From Platycnemis pennipes (taxonomy: Eukaryota; Arthropoda; Insecta; Odonata; Platycnemididae), in the NCBI GenBank assembly GCA_933228895.1, contig OW121853.1, forward strand, positions 74,198,645 through 74,262,644: a stretch of 64,000 nt of DNA, written 5' to 3'. Positions 33,640 through 46,662 of the stretch are shown piece by piece. A program made the translations under genes and the position numbers. Each line of letters starts with the position of its first letter. The first letter of the stretch is position 1. The notes under the pieces are model-generated. The model had not been told where the DNA came from and did not search any database. It saw nothing but the letters and a program-made list of their open reading frames with translations.

Positions 33640-34690
33640 AAATTATCTCATAATTGAATATTACCTTCCCTCTTCAAATTATTAGATTCGTCAGAGAATA
33701 AAGATTTTTGTTAGAACTACAAATGCTTTGCATGTATAACTTATAACTACGACCTGAAGATGGTAGGGGAGTAAAATAAACATTATGGCGTTTTGAAGGA
33801 CTCAAAGAGGGAAGAATATTGCATGAGGGCAAGAGGGAAAATAACAGGTACCTATTTGGATATAATAATGTCGAGGGTGGGTTGAAATTATGCTGAACTA
33901 AAGGAGCACATCATCTGATTGAAGTCATGGGAAATGTTCCTGTGTAGAAGTAAGTTGTTCATCCTTAATTGGTAGAACAATAATGAAAGAACAAACGAGA
34001 CATTAATGTTTATACAACCTGTAGGACACTCAACCTCTTTCTCGAGGAAATGTACTCAATAATAAACTTACAAGGAAGAATACAAACGGGTACCTTTTCA
34101 AGGACAATCCATAAGTATTAAATATTTGCTGAATTTGGACAAGTAATCATTCCTAAAGCATTATTACACATGCAACTTTGAAATACTTATGCTTTTCTTA
34201 TCTGAATGCTTGAGTCCACATAGCATGATACACTAGCAGCAGATGTGCATGTTAGAAAGTCTCACACCATTACAAAAACCTACTGCAAGTTTGGTTAAAA
34301 CTAACTCCTCTCCACTAAGAACACTCACCACATGGTTGTGTACTAAATCAGCCGTCCATAACACCCTACTTCCAGGTACAATCTTCCTATGCTATATATA
34401 TTTAATTTTGATAGTACTCTACCAGGTAGAGTAGGTTTTGATGGAGTGTCACCACTATTCTTTTGATTTTAATACATTCTATAATTCGCTCTTCAGATTG
34501 CCTTAAAACTTACCTCCCTCCATAGTACTAGGCATAATATCATGTCTTTTACTTCCTCATCCTCGTTTAAGCAGTGTAACATAGCAGTTGCAGACTGGTT
34601 TTAAGGCCAACCAATGTCTATTGTTATATCACACCATCGTAACTCAGCTGGCACATTATATACCTCTCAAATCTCTCCCTCATACATTCT
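33640..34690. other. Unassigned AT-rich stretch
   Basis: No gene recognised. At about 33748 a CGACCTGAAGATGG block resembles the start of a Penelope-type terminal motif but the rest is missing. Confidence 0.4.
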
Positions 34691-34691
34691 A

Positions 34692-36314
34692 CTAGTTGAC
34701 CACCCTTAATCCAGGAACACACATTATCTGGCAATTTTGCCATCACTAACTACCCGGTACTTTGTGGAAAATGCCAAAAAAAATTTACTGAAACATTGCT
34801 TCATAACCAGCTGAGATATTATCCCATTCTTAACATTAATTTTCCAATTTTGAAAATCAGAATAATTAAAACATATTAATTTCTGGTACTTTGTGTACAC
34901 TGGAATTATTCTGCAACTTGAACTAAACACACAGAATTGAAGACTCCGAGATGGACTATGACTAGTTTACAGATCGGCCACTTACAATGACACGTGCATT
35001 TTTCATTGACCACTACTTAGACGTAATTTGATAAAATTATTTGTTATCTGCTTTTGTCTCTCCCTAATCATGACTTCTATACAGTTGTGGCAACAGCAGA
35101 GTAGTGAGCATCAGTACAAAACGTTAATGATTGCATAAGAAGTGCAAGTTGTGAAAAAGCTTGACAATTGCATCGATGCACGTATTGGGAAAGCATTTGT
35201 CTGAAACATACTGTGTTGGATCTTCGACAATTTAATGATATAACACATTAAGAAGCTGAAACAGAAAATCCTCAAAATTTTAGTTAAAGTGAACGAAGAA
35301 ATGGATGACAGAGAGGAAAACTATGAAAGAAGATTTAAGTGTTGATTTAGATTGCGTGGTTACAATTGCATCAAAGTGAAGTTAGTATTTCTGGCCAAAT
35401 GTTAATGAAGCAATCTAAACCATTTCAGAAACAGATATAATCTAAAAGACATGACGTGGGAAATTTCACGTGCATGGAATAGTAATTCACAGTTAGTTCT
35501 AAAACACATGTGGTTTAAATTGTGGCCTGCTTTAAGGTTTGATGTAGACGAAATAAGTGGCGATTTCAAAGGCTTTCATGTTTCTGAGGATAAACATATG
35601 ATGATGGAGTTGATTGACTGAGCTAAAGCATCCATAACACTAAACTAATGGAAATGGAATTGGCAAATTTAGAGGAATGGATAGCTGGCGACCACAATAC
35701 TCTCCCCACACATTTCACCAATGATGAAATCACTGAAATGGTAATTAATAACAATTAATCTGATTGGGGATGAAGATGAAGAGCCTGAAATTGTTGAAGG
35801 AAGACTATGATTAATGATGATCTTTAAAGAATCATCCAGTCTGGTCGCCCACGACGTAGTGATAGGCAGCCTTACAGACGACACCCAAAAGTTGACATCG
35901 CGCTGAATTAGCTGATAACAAATCAAGTGCAGTGGAGATATGTTGCGCAAAGCACATCATAAGAAATATCAAATACCTACCCTTTTCCAATACATAATAA
36001 TATTACACTTTTAAATGTGCAGTAATATAATGCACACGAAACTTAGCTTCCGTTATTTTCACTCAATGCACAACTACGATACTTTTAAGAAATTACTTCC
36101 TGAATTAAGAAACCATTTCTTTTTTATTATTCTCAGTGACTCTTTTAATAATTATGTTCAGTAAATGGCAAAAATATATTTTGTCATAAATGACTCCTTT
36201 CAATGAAAACATCCTGGACATCAGAAATAGACCAGTTGCCATGCATGACCCGGCAAAATCCCTAATCCGGCATCACTTCGATCCCGACTGTGCCAGATTA
36301 AAGATGATCAACTG
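34692..36314 (+). mobile_element. Tigger/pogo-type element, internally deleted
   Basis: The left end reads CTAGTTGACCACCCTTAATCC and the right end, inverted, CAGTTGATCATCTTTAATCTGG, giving imperfect terminal inverted repeats of about 25 bp, with TA at both borders. The GGCAATTTTGCC and GGATTTTGCC subterminal blocks also correspond. Inside lie remnants of a Tigger transposase that lacks its catalytic core. It sits just 3' of ZNFX1. Confidence 0.7.
35100..35757 (+). pseudogene. Tigger-like transposase remnant
   Basis: Three domain pieces in the right order but different frames: VVKKLDNCIDARIGKAF (first CENP-B-type helix-turn-helix), LHQSEVSISGQMLMKQSK (second, Tc5-type, helix-turn-helix near 35368-35440), and MTWEISRAWNSNSQLVLKHM, WFKLWPALRF, FKGFHVSEDKHMM plus NLEEWIAGDH..., the region after the DDE domain. 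The roughly 200 residues carrying the catalytic acids are absent, replaced by an abrupt join near 35445. Stops interrupt all pieces. The protein cannot be functional. Confidence 0.75.
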
Positions 36315-36319
36315 TACAG

Positions 36320-37255
36320 CTTTCATCATTCCCTAGTCCCTAATACCACGTTCCATTGAGCTACCCCGCCTCTTCCTAATTTCTGACAACAATATTTCCT
36401 CATCGCCATGCTCAATACTTCTTCATTTGTTCTCCTCCTCAATTTTCCTCCACACCCTCCTTTCCAAATGTCATTTTTTTATATGCCGTTGGATTGGTCA
36501 ATGTGGGCTAAACCAAGGAAACTCGTTTTCATTGAATGAATATACTTGTGCCTGAAAGAATAAACATTTGAATCAGCTACAAGAGATGAAGTTTCATCAA
36601 ACTTTTATTCATGGAACAAACAATTACACTAACAAACTTTTGACACGATGAATACTAAGAGGGATAGGTGATAGAGATAGGAGGAATATGAAGAGGGATA
36701 GTGAATGCCTTCTACAGTATCCCACTGAAAAATCATCCTCATGGGTAGCTAACACTACCACTCATTCAAGGTTACAAAAAACTCAGCCGAAGCTGAGAAT
36801 AAATCTTTGAGATGCTTTGCCATCACTTCATTGCTTCATTTAGTAGAGCAGATGAAGCAATATTTTAGGAGCAAATAAATATTCAACCTCCTATATTTCT
36901 TTGAGTACATAATTTTCAATGTAAAAATAAATAAAAAATATTCTCCATGGCATAAAATAACATGATCTACTCAATCTTTTCAAGACTTTCAAAAAAACAA
37001 CTTTCAAGAATCTATACCTTACTTGACTTTAGTAAGGTGCTGAAAATGTAATTATTTTTTCTTTGGCAAAAAACATTGCACTTAGGTAGGTATGCTGATT
37101 TTTAACCCGGGTTAGAAGTTCCCGGCAACTTGTAAGAAGCCTATTTTAAGCCAATATCATTTCACATACGCTTAGTGGAATCATTCTTAGCTGTGGTAAT
37201 ATAGTATCCTCAGCATGTTAAGGTGCATTTTTAATGCTGAAACACTAGATGACAT
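36320..37255 (-). other. ZNFX1 3' UTR and downstream region
   Basis: Downstream of the ZNFX1 stop on the minus strand, a variant poly(A) signal ATTAAA lies at 37234-37229 (22 bases after the stop codon) and a canonical AATAAA at about 36608-36603. The first would give a very short 3' UTR, the second one of about 650 bases. Which is used cannot be told from sequence. No other feature is evident. Confidence 0.4.
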
Positions 37256-37947
37256 TTACAAGCCTTCAGGTAAATTTGTAAGCCTTGTGTTGGAGGAAAG
37301 CAATTGGTGATTAGTACCCCCAATCCTCTCATTGCACTCAAAGCATCTTCCTTCTGTCACTGCCCCGCCACAATCAGCAATCACATAAACATGACCATTG
37401 GGACATAAGATCCAATGACCCTGGTGGAGATTTACAGCAGAAGCAATTTGTTTCATTTCAGTCTTTGATAAGAAAACCTGCCCATGCCCCAAAATTTTGT
37501 ACATATCCTTCATCTTCTGGTTCACTTCTGTGTATTTTGCTTTCTCGAATGCTTTCACATTCTCTATCACCTCGCGGCACCGATTGTAATCTTCTGACAA
37601 ATTGACTTCAGAGAGACTTCCGAATCTTTTAGTGCTCTCCACAGCTCGCAGCTGCACCATAAGATGAAAGCGCATGCACTCTCCTTCTAAATCACTTTTT
37701 TCTTGAGGCGATATGCTTTCCTTGAGGTTGAGCATGCTTATGACCAGTTGATTCGCCAATCTTACACAGTAACTACGTCCCTTGGAGTTGAGTCGACTTT
37801 CTAATTCCATGAAGTGCTCTCCTATTGACAGCACACACTGGGTGCGGACTTGCAAAGAGTTGAGAAAAGAAGCATTATATGCTAAGGAACCATTCTTCCT
37901 GTTTAGACACAGCAACTCCTCCAGATATTTCCTGCTGGTCTGAAATT
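37256..37947 (-). CDS. ZNFX1: ZNFX1 orthologue, last exon (RZ-type zinc finger)
   Basis: Terminal exon of an NFX1-type zinc finger-containing protein 1, an SF1 RNA-helicase family protein linked in other animals to double-stranded RNA sensing and small-RNA inheritance. It encodes about 230 residues. The first 160 are helical and charged (FQTSRKYLEELLCLNRKNGS onward). The end carries the RZ-type zinc finger: GHWILCPNGHVYVIADCGG, then CFECNERIGG, giving the C-x3-H...C...C-x2-C ligands. The acceptor TTATTATGCATTGACAG precedes position 37947; the first two bases complete a Glu codon started by the exon ending at 48506. The ATG at 37954 is intronic and not a start. The frame is intact to a TAA at 37258-37256, so the gene is probably functional. 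Confidence 0.93.
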
Positions 37948-38443
37948 CTGTCAATGCATAATAACAACAATTAGATCCACAGAAATAAAGCAGTTGGTAT
38001 GGGTGTTTTTGAAATACTTGCTATGCTCACAGAAATACAAAATAACCACTCTTCCTATAGCATAAGCCTAACAACCTCTAACATATACATGCATTAAAAC
38101 CTGTCAAATTGCATTTTTCTCTCCTAGAATGCTCACAGCTATATATTGAAAATATTAACTCTTTGTTTAAAAATTTTTTGCGAGCCAACATTTGACCTAG
38201 GAGTTTTAATTTTCAAACATATTGCAGCTCAAAATTTTAAAAATTTTCCAAGTCAATTTCAATTCATTTTTTTAATAAAAGAATATTTGAGAAACATAAT
38301 TTTTATAGTGGTGGATCAAATAGCAGATTCCTCGAATTCGAGTGTTAAATCATAACTTGAATTTCAAATACTAGCATTGCCATTAATATGCTAAATATCA
38401 TTCTGTTAATCAATTCGTTGCATGTTGAAGTAAAAATCTTATA

Positions 38444-39746
38444 CAGTACAACCTCACTTAAGAAACTTTCAGCGGACAACCAAAAAAAGTTTCATAACTG
38501 AGGAAGTTTCATAACAGAGGTTTCATAGTAAGGGAACATGAAAGCCTTTTCAAATGTCCAATTTGGACTTTTTTGTTTCATGGTTGCAGTTGCATGTTTA
38601 GACGTAGGATTAGTTTAGATTATTCTGTAATAAAATATTTTTCCAATCACTTTCACCAATACCAAATTTTATTAATTTTATATTTAATATATTGACTTAT
38701 AAACTGACATGCAATTCCTGATAATCTACTTTTTTAAATGCCTGCTTGCATTACCCTAGGGATACAGCATGGACTGTATTCCTAAGCAGTGTTAAGGAAT
38801 GAACTCGCGACCGGCAGTACACTAGCTCTCATTTTTAACAACTAAGCTATCATTAGTTCATGCGAGTATGGTGAATGCAGGTGACTAGCATGACATGCTG
38901 CTTTATTTTTTTCACGTGTCTCCGGGCCTATGGAAAAAAAAAGACAAGACATATATTTCTTTATTTTGTTCTAGTGTTAGGAAAAAAATTTCATCTCGTT
39001 TCATGACCGGAGTTACAAATCCTCTCCTTGTCAGTATCTAACACTACATTCCATTCATGGGGTGATTCGATCACTAAGCTGCGAAATTTAAAAATCTCCG
39101 ACCAGGATCCGAATTTATACTGTGTTCAGACCTGATTTCAGCAGGGAATGAAATGAAAGATCCATGGATATTTAGATCCGACCCGACCATCCTTAATTTT
39201 TGAGTGATAAATTCGTAAATCTAATTTAAACAATACAGGTATAAAAATGTGAGTATAGAGATGCAAGGGTTTGAAATTGAAGAATAAAATTTTCAATACA
39301 ATAACTGAAAGAAAAAATTTAATTGCAATAGGGATCGAACTTCGCACAGCTCTCGTTGTCCGCCTCATGACAACGAATGTAGGCTTTCCACGTGACATTC
39401 TACCTATTTTTTTTCTCATGATACCAGGGTAATGGGGAAAAAAGTCATTTTTCTTACAAATAATTGAAATGGCACATAAATGAAAACACGAGACTGATAA
39501 TAGTCATTGACAAAAACTCAAATTAGAAGTCTTTCCGTAGGTCAGTCACTGAAAAGTCGTATAAGTGAGGGCTTTCCTACCAAAGGACTGGTAAAAAATG
39601 GTTCATAATTGAGCTCGTCGTATAAATGAAGTTTCATAAGGGAAGTTGGAAATACATGGGGTCTTATGGGGTTGTTTACCGGACCAAAAAAACTGTATAA
39701 ATGAGGTCGTCGAATAAAAGAGGGTCGTATATCAGAGGTTCTACTG
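38444..39746. mobile_element. Tigger/pogo-like non-autonomous element
   Basis: Left end CAGTACAACCTCACTTAAG and inverted right end CAGTAGAACCTCTGATATAC give about 14-bp terminal inverted repeats, with TA on both sides. Subterminal blocks repeat the AAACTTC/GTTTCATAA motif at both ends (38495-38535 and 39600-39640). No transposase frame exists inside. Two minus-strand tRNA-like patches (38795-38872 with a GTTCATTCC box B, and 39325-39400 with AGTTCGATCCC) suggest SINE insertions in it. It lies in the last ZNFX1 intron, 500 bp from the last exon. Confidence 0.7.
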
Positions 39747-39749
39747 TAT

Positions 39750-41460
39750 TTGAGTGATCATCAAGTGAAATTAATTCTGGTTTCAAAATGTCAAATACAC
39801 AAATAATTTTACAACCAATTTATGGACTGTTGAATACATTAACTTTCATAAGCATTAATAAATGAGCAGAAAGTGCTAATACAGCATATTCTGGCATTTT
39901 AAATTAATATGACGTAGTTCATTAACATGCCATATTTAGTAATTACGATAATTATTTCAGATCTTAAACTTCGAATACTTTCCAGTATTCGAGTATTTGC
40001 TGTCAGTATTTGCACATCTCTACATTTTTATCTGGAGCTGATATATCGGCACCCAGAGCATTGTAACCCATTGACTTAGGGAGACGGCGATTCACCAGCT
40101 GGCAGAACTTGGCCTTCGGTTAGCTGGATTGTTAATTAATGAACAATTAATGTTCTCTTAATGCAAAAAATCCATGATAAGGGCAGTAAAATGTTTTTAA
40201 TTGACTAAAAATAAATAAAAAATATGAATTCAATAAAAAATAGTGAAATAAGAGGCAAAAAAAGGAATAAAAAATACTAAGCCAATGGGTTAAGAAAAGT
40301 ATAGGTCACCATTGCTTTGGCACCTCGAGTGTCTCAGGGTTAAGCATAAGATTTTGGAAGAGATACGCATATTTTATGAATTGAAGGTAGTGTGGGCAGA
40401 AACCTGGCACTAGCATCAGCCTACTCTAAAGGTAAACGTATAAATGGGTCCACAGTTTAACATCATATCTGCAAAACAGCACAACACTGACAGCTGTGTT
40501 TCTGCCAAGGTTTATGGAACATCAGCAATATCAGGCATGTCAAACATATGAGTCCCCCGAGGGTCATTTGTGTTGTGATGGGGATCACACATGACAACTA
40601 AATGAAGGCATTTAATACAAATTATTGCAGAATACTTTGATTACTTCAACTTAGAAATGTACAATGTACATACAAGTTTAGCGAATAGCTACATTTATGA
40701 ATGCATAAATTCAAAAAATTATAAATTACCTAATGTTATAATGGGATTTCTTGTGGACACAAATTGAAAATCACCACATAAATTCCTAACTTGCTCCAAG
40801 CACACACGAGGTCTCCAGACTCTCTCACACACACACACATATTCACATCATGCAAAAAAAGGAAAGCCCTACTTCACAAAACAAAAGAAGGTGGTTATCA
40901 AACCTTATTACCAGTTAACTTAAAAGAAAACAAAGATAAACATGAAAATGATGAAGAACACCATGCATAAGAATTATGTACACACTCCAACACCTAATTC
41001 ACTTCCATTAACAGATAATTGCTAGTATCCTTTGTGCGGGCCATAGTTGGGCTGACAAAGGTCTGCAAAACTGATTTGCCTGAGGTATCTTATACTCACT
41101 ATATAGTAGGTATTTATCATTATATTTTCAAAGTTATTGATATAATGTGTTATTTTCTTAACAGGAAAATTTCTCACTTCAACTGTTCAGACTATACCAG
41201 ACAATTTCTATATCTTTTTCATTGTTGAAAACTTGTGGTAGCTTTATCACATTAACCCCTTTAGCAGAGAATAATTTTTTTTTCCAATCCCATGGTAGAG
41301 TACAATGTAATTTAAATGAAGAATAAGTGGATATTCCGTGCTCCCCATCACATGAATGACTAAGATCGACAGATATATCCGCTCTCCCCATCTAAGGGGT
41401 TAAGAAACTATAGTCATCGACCCAAATATTCCACGAGACTGATGGGAGCTGAGTCCACCA
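39750..41460. other. ZNFX1 intron, mostly unassigned
   Basis: AT-rich intron sequence. A faint minus-strand copy of the 59380 SINE family body is visible at 40372-40490 (CAGAAACCTGGCACTAGCAT, CAGCCTACTCTAAAGG). A short (CA)n run is at 40826-40840. Nothing else is recognised. Confidence 0.5.
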
Positions 41461-42105
41461 AGTACCCTAAGTGGGGGTGAGTTCGGACATGCGGGGTGAG
41501 TTCGGACAATTGTGCCGGCCGGTACTTACATAGTGTTTTCTCCTGAAGCTCGCACAGTTATATAATTTAATCATGTCTTAGAGAAAAATGATGATACAAT
41601 GTAGCATATTACTAGAGGCAAGAATTTATGGTAAATAAAACTCTCAAATTTCGTCATTAAAAATGACCCATTTCGGGATAAAAAATGGGAAATGGCCCTA
41701 AATTTCGGTGTATAAAAAATATTGATTCATCCGAGATTTCTCAAACGCCATTTGGTGATACATTGCATTACCATATTGATGACTGTTCTGGAGAAAAGTT
41801 ATTTTCATTTTAATGTATTTGAGTGAGTTTAATTTAGTTTCGGTTTAATTTAGTAATTCGGAAGTTGCAGTACTTGCACATTAATATTTTCTTCTGTTTA
41901 TCTAAAACATAGAAACCTTCTCTACGAAACTGATTTTCGCGGTCAAACACAGTTACTATTTCGGCATTTTCCTTAGGGCAATTTACGCATCATAGAAATA
42001 CTTCTGCTATCGATCTCTGATTAGCTATTAAATTAAGTCTCACGTAAATAACAAATAATATTGCATGTGGACAAACTACAATAATCTCTAGAAAGCAAAA
42101 GTCTC

Positions 42106-42213
42106 AAGCCAAGTTCACATGGGAGCGGAATAGACGGAACAGGCCGAAAGCAGAAAAGCATCTAGCCAATCACAATCCGTTCCGTCTATTCCACTCCCAT
42201 GTGAACCCGGCTT
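42106..42213. repeat. MITE, 35-bp arms
   Basis: Left arm 42106-42140 (AAGCCAAGTTCACATGGGAG start) and right arm 42179-42213 are inverse copies with three mismatches, both containing GGAATAGACGGAAC. The 38-base centre includes AGCCAATCAC. This 108-bp hairpin resembles hAT-type MITEs in layout, but I cannot identify its duplication. It is nested in the pogo-like element. Confidence 0.7.
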
Positions 42214-43008
42214 CCACGGGGACTACGATGAAATGTACTGACTACAATGTAATCACTAATGTATCATTCGTGCCGGCTTCATGGATAATGTTCGAAATCG
42301 CGCTGCGAAAACGAGAAAAACAAAACAAACGAATATCGATTGGCGACTATATGAAATTTAGGTGCTCGGACGAATAAAGATGAGATTACAAGAGGGATTA
42401 GGATTAAAATAACTCCTTTGATGGTTTGATTCACAATTTAAGGTCAAAGAACCCTAAGATATATAAAATCATTGGATGCGTAGGTACATGTAAAACGCGT
42501 CTGATGATTAATATTGTACGGGAATTTGAATGAATTCAAATGGGAGGTTTCCATCAGCGGCTAAAATGATCGATTTTAATAGTCGGAAGCAGTAATATTT
42601 CGTGGAGAAATGAGAAAACAAGTGTGGGAGCAAGAACGAAAATTATCACCGAATATTCCATTCGGTGGAGCTAGTTTCGCGGTCTCGGGGGGTTCACTCT
42701 TACTCTTCACTGTTAGTACAAAGTGCGGAGGTTTGTCGAAAATAATGTAGTTCGATACAAAGATGTTTCCCTCTGTTACATGCTTGAATTTTGGCCGGCG
42801 ATGAGGATTTTACGATGAAAAGATGTTCCATAGGTAGAGGTTTTACTATATATTCAACGTTTTCGCAAAATAACCCGTAAAAATTCTAAAAAATCGCATT
42901 ATTTTCGCTCAGGAGAATGTATTTCGCGTTTTCCCAAATAATCTTCATATTTCGCGTCATTTCGCGAAAAAATCGTTTTGCGAAAAATTCGTGGCTCTAC
43001 ATATTACG

Positions 43009-43016
43009 TATAAAAG
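43009..43016 (+). promoter_or_regulatory. TATA box, possible, of pogo-like transposase
   Basis: TATAAAAG with a TCAGT-like initiator region (TAGTCAATCC) about 30 bases downstream, and the transposase remnant beginning within 320 bases. Position and match suit the element's own promoter; not demonstrable from sequence. Confidence 0.35.
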
Positions 43017-43330
43017 CCATGAATCTCATGTTTCTTCTTGTAGTCAATCCAATTAGTTAGCCGCACAAAAATTGGGTGAAATTTCGTATAGGCGAAAAGA
43101 AACTATTGTGCTCTTTGGTAAGTGCTTCTGAGTTTTACAAGATTAATTTCATTTTAAATCTACATCATTTCCCATCACATATGAAAATTTATGTTTAAAT
43201 GCCATGAATATTTTATCTACTAGAACGATTCGATTTTATGTAGTGTCGCGGGCAGAACGGTGAGAAGGTGCATGAGGGACATTGGTAGCCGGTGCGGGAA
43301 CGATGAGCAGCAAATTGAAAGGGCTGTGAA

Positions 43331-44600
43331 ATGTGGAAGAATGATTGGGTTGCGTGCAAGGAGTTTGGAATACCGAAAATGAAGGTCCATGATAAACTGA
43401 AGAAAAAGCTTGCAAAAACAAAATCTGCAAGACAAACTGTTCTACCCACCACAGAAGATCACCTAACTCAAGGGTTTCTTAATGCGGATTCTCTGACCTC
43501 AAGTTACTCGTATGAGTTCTTGAACAGGATAGGATGACTAGAAAAAAACAATTAAAGATAACTGCCAGGGAATTGAATGAGTGCAGGGTTTCATGCTGGG
43601 ACAGCGAGAACTCGCAGCATGTTTGGGAGAAAATATTAAAATGGTCTGTGCAGCAGTGAGCAGAGGTTCTAGAAAAATATTTTCAAAATTTAGAAATGTT
43701 TTTGGATGGTATTCCTCCAAAGAACCTAGTTAATTATGCCGAGACAAATTTCAGTGACGATCTCGGAAAATCTGGAGAGATTGTTAAGAGGGGAGAGAAA
43801 CACCCATCAGTCGATAATGACACCAGCAAAACGAGTGTCTCTGTGATGATCGCAGCATCAGCAAGCTTTCACCATACACAGTGTACAAAGCTGTGCACTT
43901 GTATCCCACGTGGGTAGGAGGAGGCATTGAGGGAGCAAGGTTCAACAGAAAAATCAGCTGATGTTTCTGTCGAAGGATGCAATGTCAAACCGTGGATGGT
44001 TTGACATTACATCCTTTGAAGACTGGTTCACAACAAGGTTCTCGCCATTTTACGAAAACAGGCAGGGGCTAAAACTTTTGATAGGAGACAATCTTTAGAG
44101 TCACCTCTCAATTGAAGTGATTAGGTTATGTAAAGAAATGGGAAAGCATTTTGTTATGCTTCCTCCTAACGTGATTAATGTCAGCCTTGATCTTGCTTTT
44201 TTAGACCGCATAAGATCACATGGCACAAATGCCTTGACCAGTGGAAACATAAAAAAATGCAGGATTCTTCCTAAAAGTAAGTTCACCAGATTATTAAAAT
44301 TTGCCATGAATCAACTGAATCTTCCTTGTCTGACAAAGTTCGTGCAGGGTTTAGAGGTGCAGGAATTTTTCCATTCGAGAATGGTCGAGTTGTTAACAAA
44401 GTCCCTTGTTTAAATCCGGAGGAAATTTCGGACAATGTCACCAGAAGCATTGCATAGTCAGATGCATTTCTGCAATGGCTAGCATCATCCTGCATGGAAA
44501 CACCTACGGGTGAAGTATCTAGGGGGGAAAATCTTGCCAAGTTCAAAAAAGTTCAGCCAAGGAAAATGTAGTTGCTGAATGGGCAGATGAACCATTTGTT
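43331..44600 (+). pseudogene. Pogo/Tigger-family transposase, decayed
   Basis: Remnant of a DDE transposase of the pogo branch of Tc1/mariner, related to jerky/CENP-B-type proteins. Blocks in order: helix-turn-helix region (WKNDWVACKEFGIPKMKVHD), FLDGIPPKNLVNYAETNFSD where N-x-DE-T-x-F-x-D is usual (first catalytic Asp lost, AE in place of DE), VKRGEKHPSVDNDTSKTSVS, GWFDITSFEDWFTTRFSPF-like, LLIGDN followed by a stop, then HLSIEVIRLCKEMGKHFVML and PPNVINVSLDLAF, where the usual HLTQPLD is degraded. At least four frame changes or stops. Full-length relatives are around 500-600 residues, which this span would match. Confidence 0.8.
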
Positions 44601-46052
44601 GAGGAAGTGGGAGACGTTTCTTCGGAGAAAAAAATCATTTGCTTATAAGACGAAGTAATTTCGAAATTCCCGGCTTTTTCCTGAAAAGTCATTCATTTTA
44701 TTTAAGTTTGAGACAAATATTATTATTGCATTCCCATTTTTATTTAGTTTTTTCTAGCCTTCGAAACTTTACGATTCTGTCAGTCTGAGTAGAGGTTAAA
44801 ATAAAAGAAATATTAACCACTCAACACATTTCTTTGGTGTTTCACAATAAAGCACATTCACTTTCACCATTTAATATCTATAATTATAATGTAAAATAAC
44901 TAAATACTAGGTCACATACACCAATGCGACTCTCATTATATTTTTCGATTAATTTTTCCATTTCAGTGGTTCACCGATAAAAACAAGAAACTAAAAGCAT
45001 ATTCCAGTCTTTTAACAAAACGAAAATATTAATTAATAATTATTTTCAATAGAAGAACATATTTAAGAAAATATATTGTTTTTCTATTGTCATGAAAGTG
45101 ATTACTCGGGACGAAAACATTAATATTTTACACGTGCCTGAACTCGTCCCACTCTGTGAGGCGTGCTCGAATGGTGTTATTGAAATTTTTCGTGTTCACT
45201 TTCAAGTGGCATCAGCTTCTTTCCCTTCACAGCGTTTCTGCAGGGCTATTCTCAAAAACGAGGCCATACGTATGGCCGGCCGTAAGTTTCTTATGGCCTA
45301 CCTCAAAGTTACGGCCTCCATCGATTCCGATTCCGAGGGGCCATATCGTATGGCTCGGCCATAAGTCGTACCGCCGTTTCTGCTGGTGTGTATGAGAATT
45401 ACTATCAGTACTATAAGTTCGGAGTGGTTCGCTTCACATCTGGCGCCACCGAAACTATGATTTTCTAGTAGCAGTCGCTGGAAACATCGAAAATAAATGA
45501 CGAGTGGAAATCAGGGACGTTGGAAAGCGCGGCAAATCCTGTGGATACAAGTGGAAGTTCTTGTCCGGCAGTCTTAAGATAAGTATTAACCATAGGCAAT
45601 GGAGCTGACAGAGTAAGTCACCTGTCGCTAAATATTCCTATTGATATTTTCTTGTATTTCAATTCGTGAATACAGCATTGCCATCCATTTTGTTTTGTGT
45701 AACGTAAATCTTTGTACTACTGTTGATGGAGCATCAAAATTACACTAGGTACATAAAAAAGTTACGTCATTATATTTTTCAGGGGTACAAGGAAAAGAGC
45801 AGCTCGCGCTCGAGATAGCTAGTTAAATGTAATAATAAATTACGTGGTATATCACCGTGATTTCGCTAGCGGACGATTTCAAGGGCCGCAGGGCAAGGTA
45901 ACTCACAAAATTAGAGAAGAACCGGGAACGTTACGGTGTGTAATATAAATAAATAGCAATGGATATTGGCTTGATATTTACTTTTCTAAAACAGCTGTAA
46001 CAGTGGAAAATTACCAATGCTTTTCATTTAACATTGAATGTGTACATAACAG

Positions 46053-46163
46053 GTGGGGCCGGAAAGTGAACTGTCAGATGTAGACAGGAAGGTCCTAGGA
46101 ATAATTGGAACCCAAACATCAATACCTCTGTTTGACGGAGGCATGCATCACGACACAGTGTCT
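46053..46163 (+). pseudogene. Harbinger second-gene exon-like block 1
   Basis: A 111-base open block between an AACAG acceptor and a TCT|GTAAGT donor. It reads VGPESELSDVDRKVLGIIGT then QTSIPLFDGGMHHDTVS. Phase is zero at both borders and fits block 2. Harbinger elements often encode a Myb/SANT-like or MADF DNA-binding partner on the strand opposite the transposase; the acidic, low-complexity middle of such a protein would look like this. The DNA-binding part itself is not seen. Confidence 0.45.
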
Positions 46164-46265
46164 GTAAGTATATGATGTGGCACTTTAGACAGTTATATCT
46201 ATATAGGTTATAAGCAGAGAGGCTGTTCGACCTGTTAACACTCATTCTACTATTAATTACCATAG

Positions 46266-46316
46266 GATGATGCAGAATGCTCGTTAAATATTGAGTTAGA
46301 GGAGCCAATAATTGAG
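46266..46316 (+). pseudogene. Harbinger second-gene exon-like block 2
   Basis: A 51-base open block, CATAG acceptor and GAG|GTGAG donor, phase zero on both sides: DDAECSLNIELEEPIIE. It joins block 1 in frame. Acidic and without a known domain. Confidence 0.4.
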
Positions 46317-46449
46317 GTGAGAAACATTTTTGTTTTATTCATTTCATACTCTTATGATGGCTCGTAGGAGCTCTTGGTAAGTTTAGCAGCTTAAAGTAAT
46401 GTATGATAAATGAAGATGCTCTCTGCTAAATCTTCTTAATACTTGTACG

Positions 46450-46662
46450 TTGTTGCTGGAGAGATATCCTTGTCCACTGAAGATGGCATGAATGTTGTCC
46501 CATGTTCAACCAGCAATGGTGAGTATAATTAATTTTAAGTACCATTAACTTTCTTGAGTTATTTTGTTTACATTAAAAAATGAAGTGGTGTACTCATTTC
46601 TCATTAACAATGTGTCTCTAACTTAACAGGAACAGTGGGTGAAAAAGTTACTCCACCTCAGA
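46450..46662 (+). pseudogene. Harbinger second-gene exon-like blocks 3 and 4
   Basis: Block 3 (about 46454-46518) reads EISLSTEDGMNVVPCSTSN with a donor G|GTGAGT, but lacks a clean acceptor. Block 4 (46631-46662) follows a TTAACAG acceptor, joins in phase to give GTVGEKVTPPQ and ends at A|GTAAGT. The phases of 3 and 4 agree with each other. The missing acceptor suggests decay. Confidence 0.35.

Noticed and set aside
37948..37954. ATG at 37954 as start of a 232-codon protein.
   Set aside because: It spans the intron acceptor; the phase and protein join to the exon at 48771-48506 show that the ATG is intronic.
44283..44546. Minus-strand frames antisense to the pogo-like transposase.
   Set aside because: Shadows of the coding strand, which matches a transposase family block by block.
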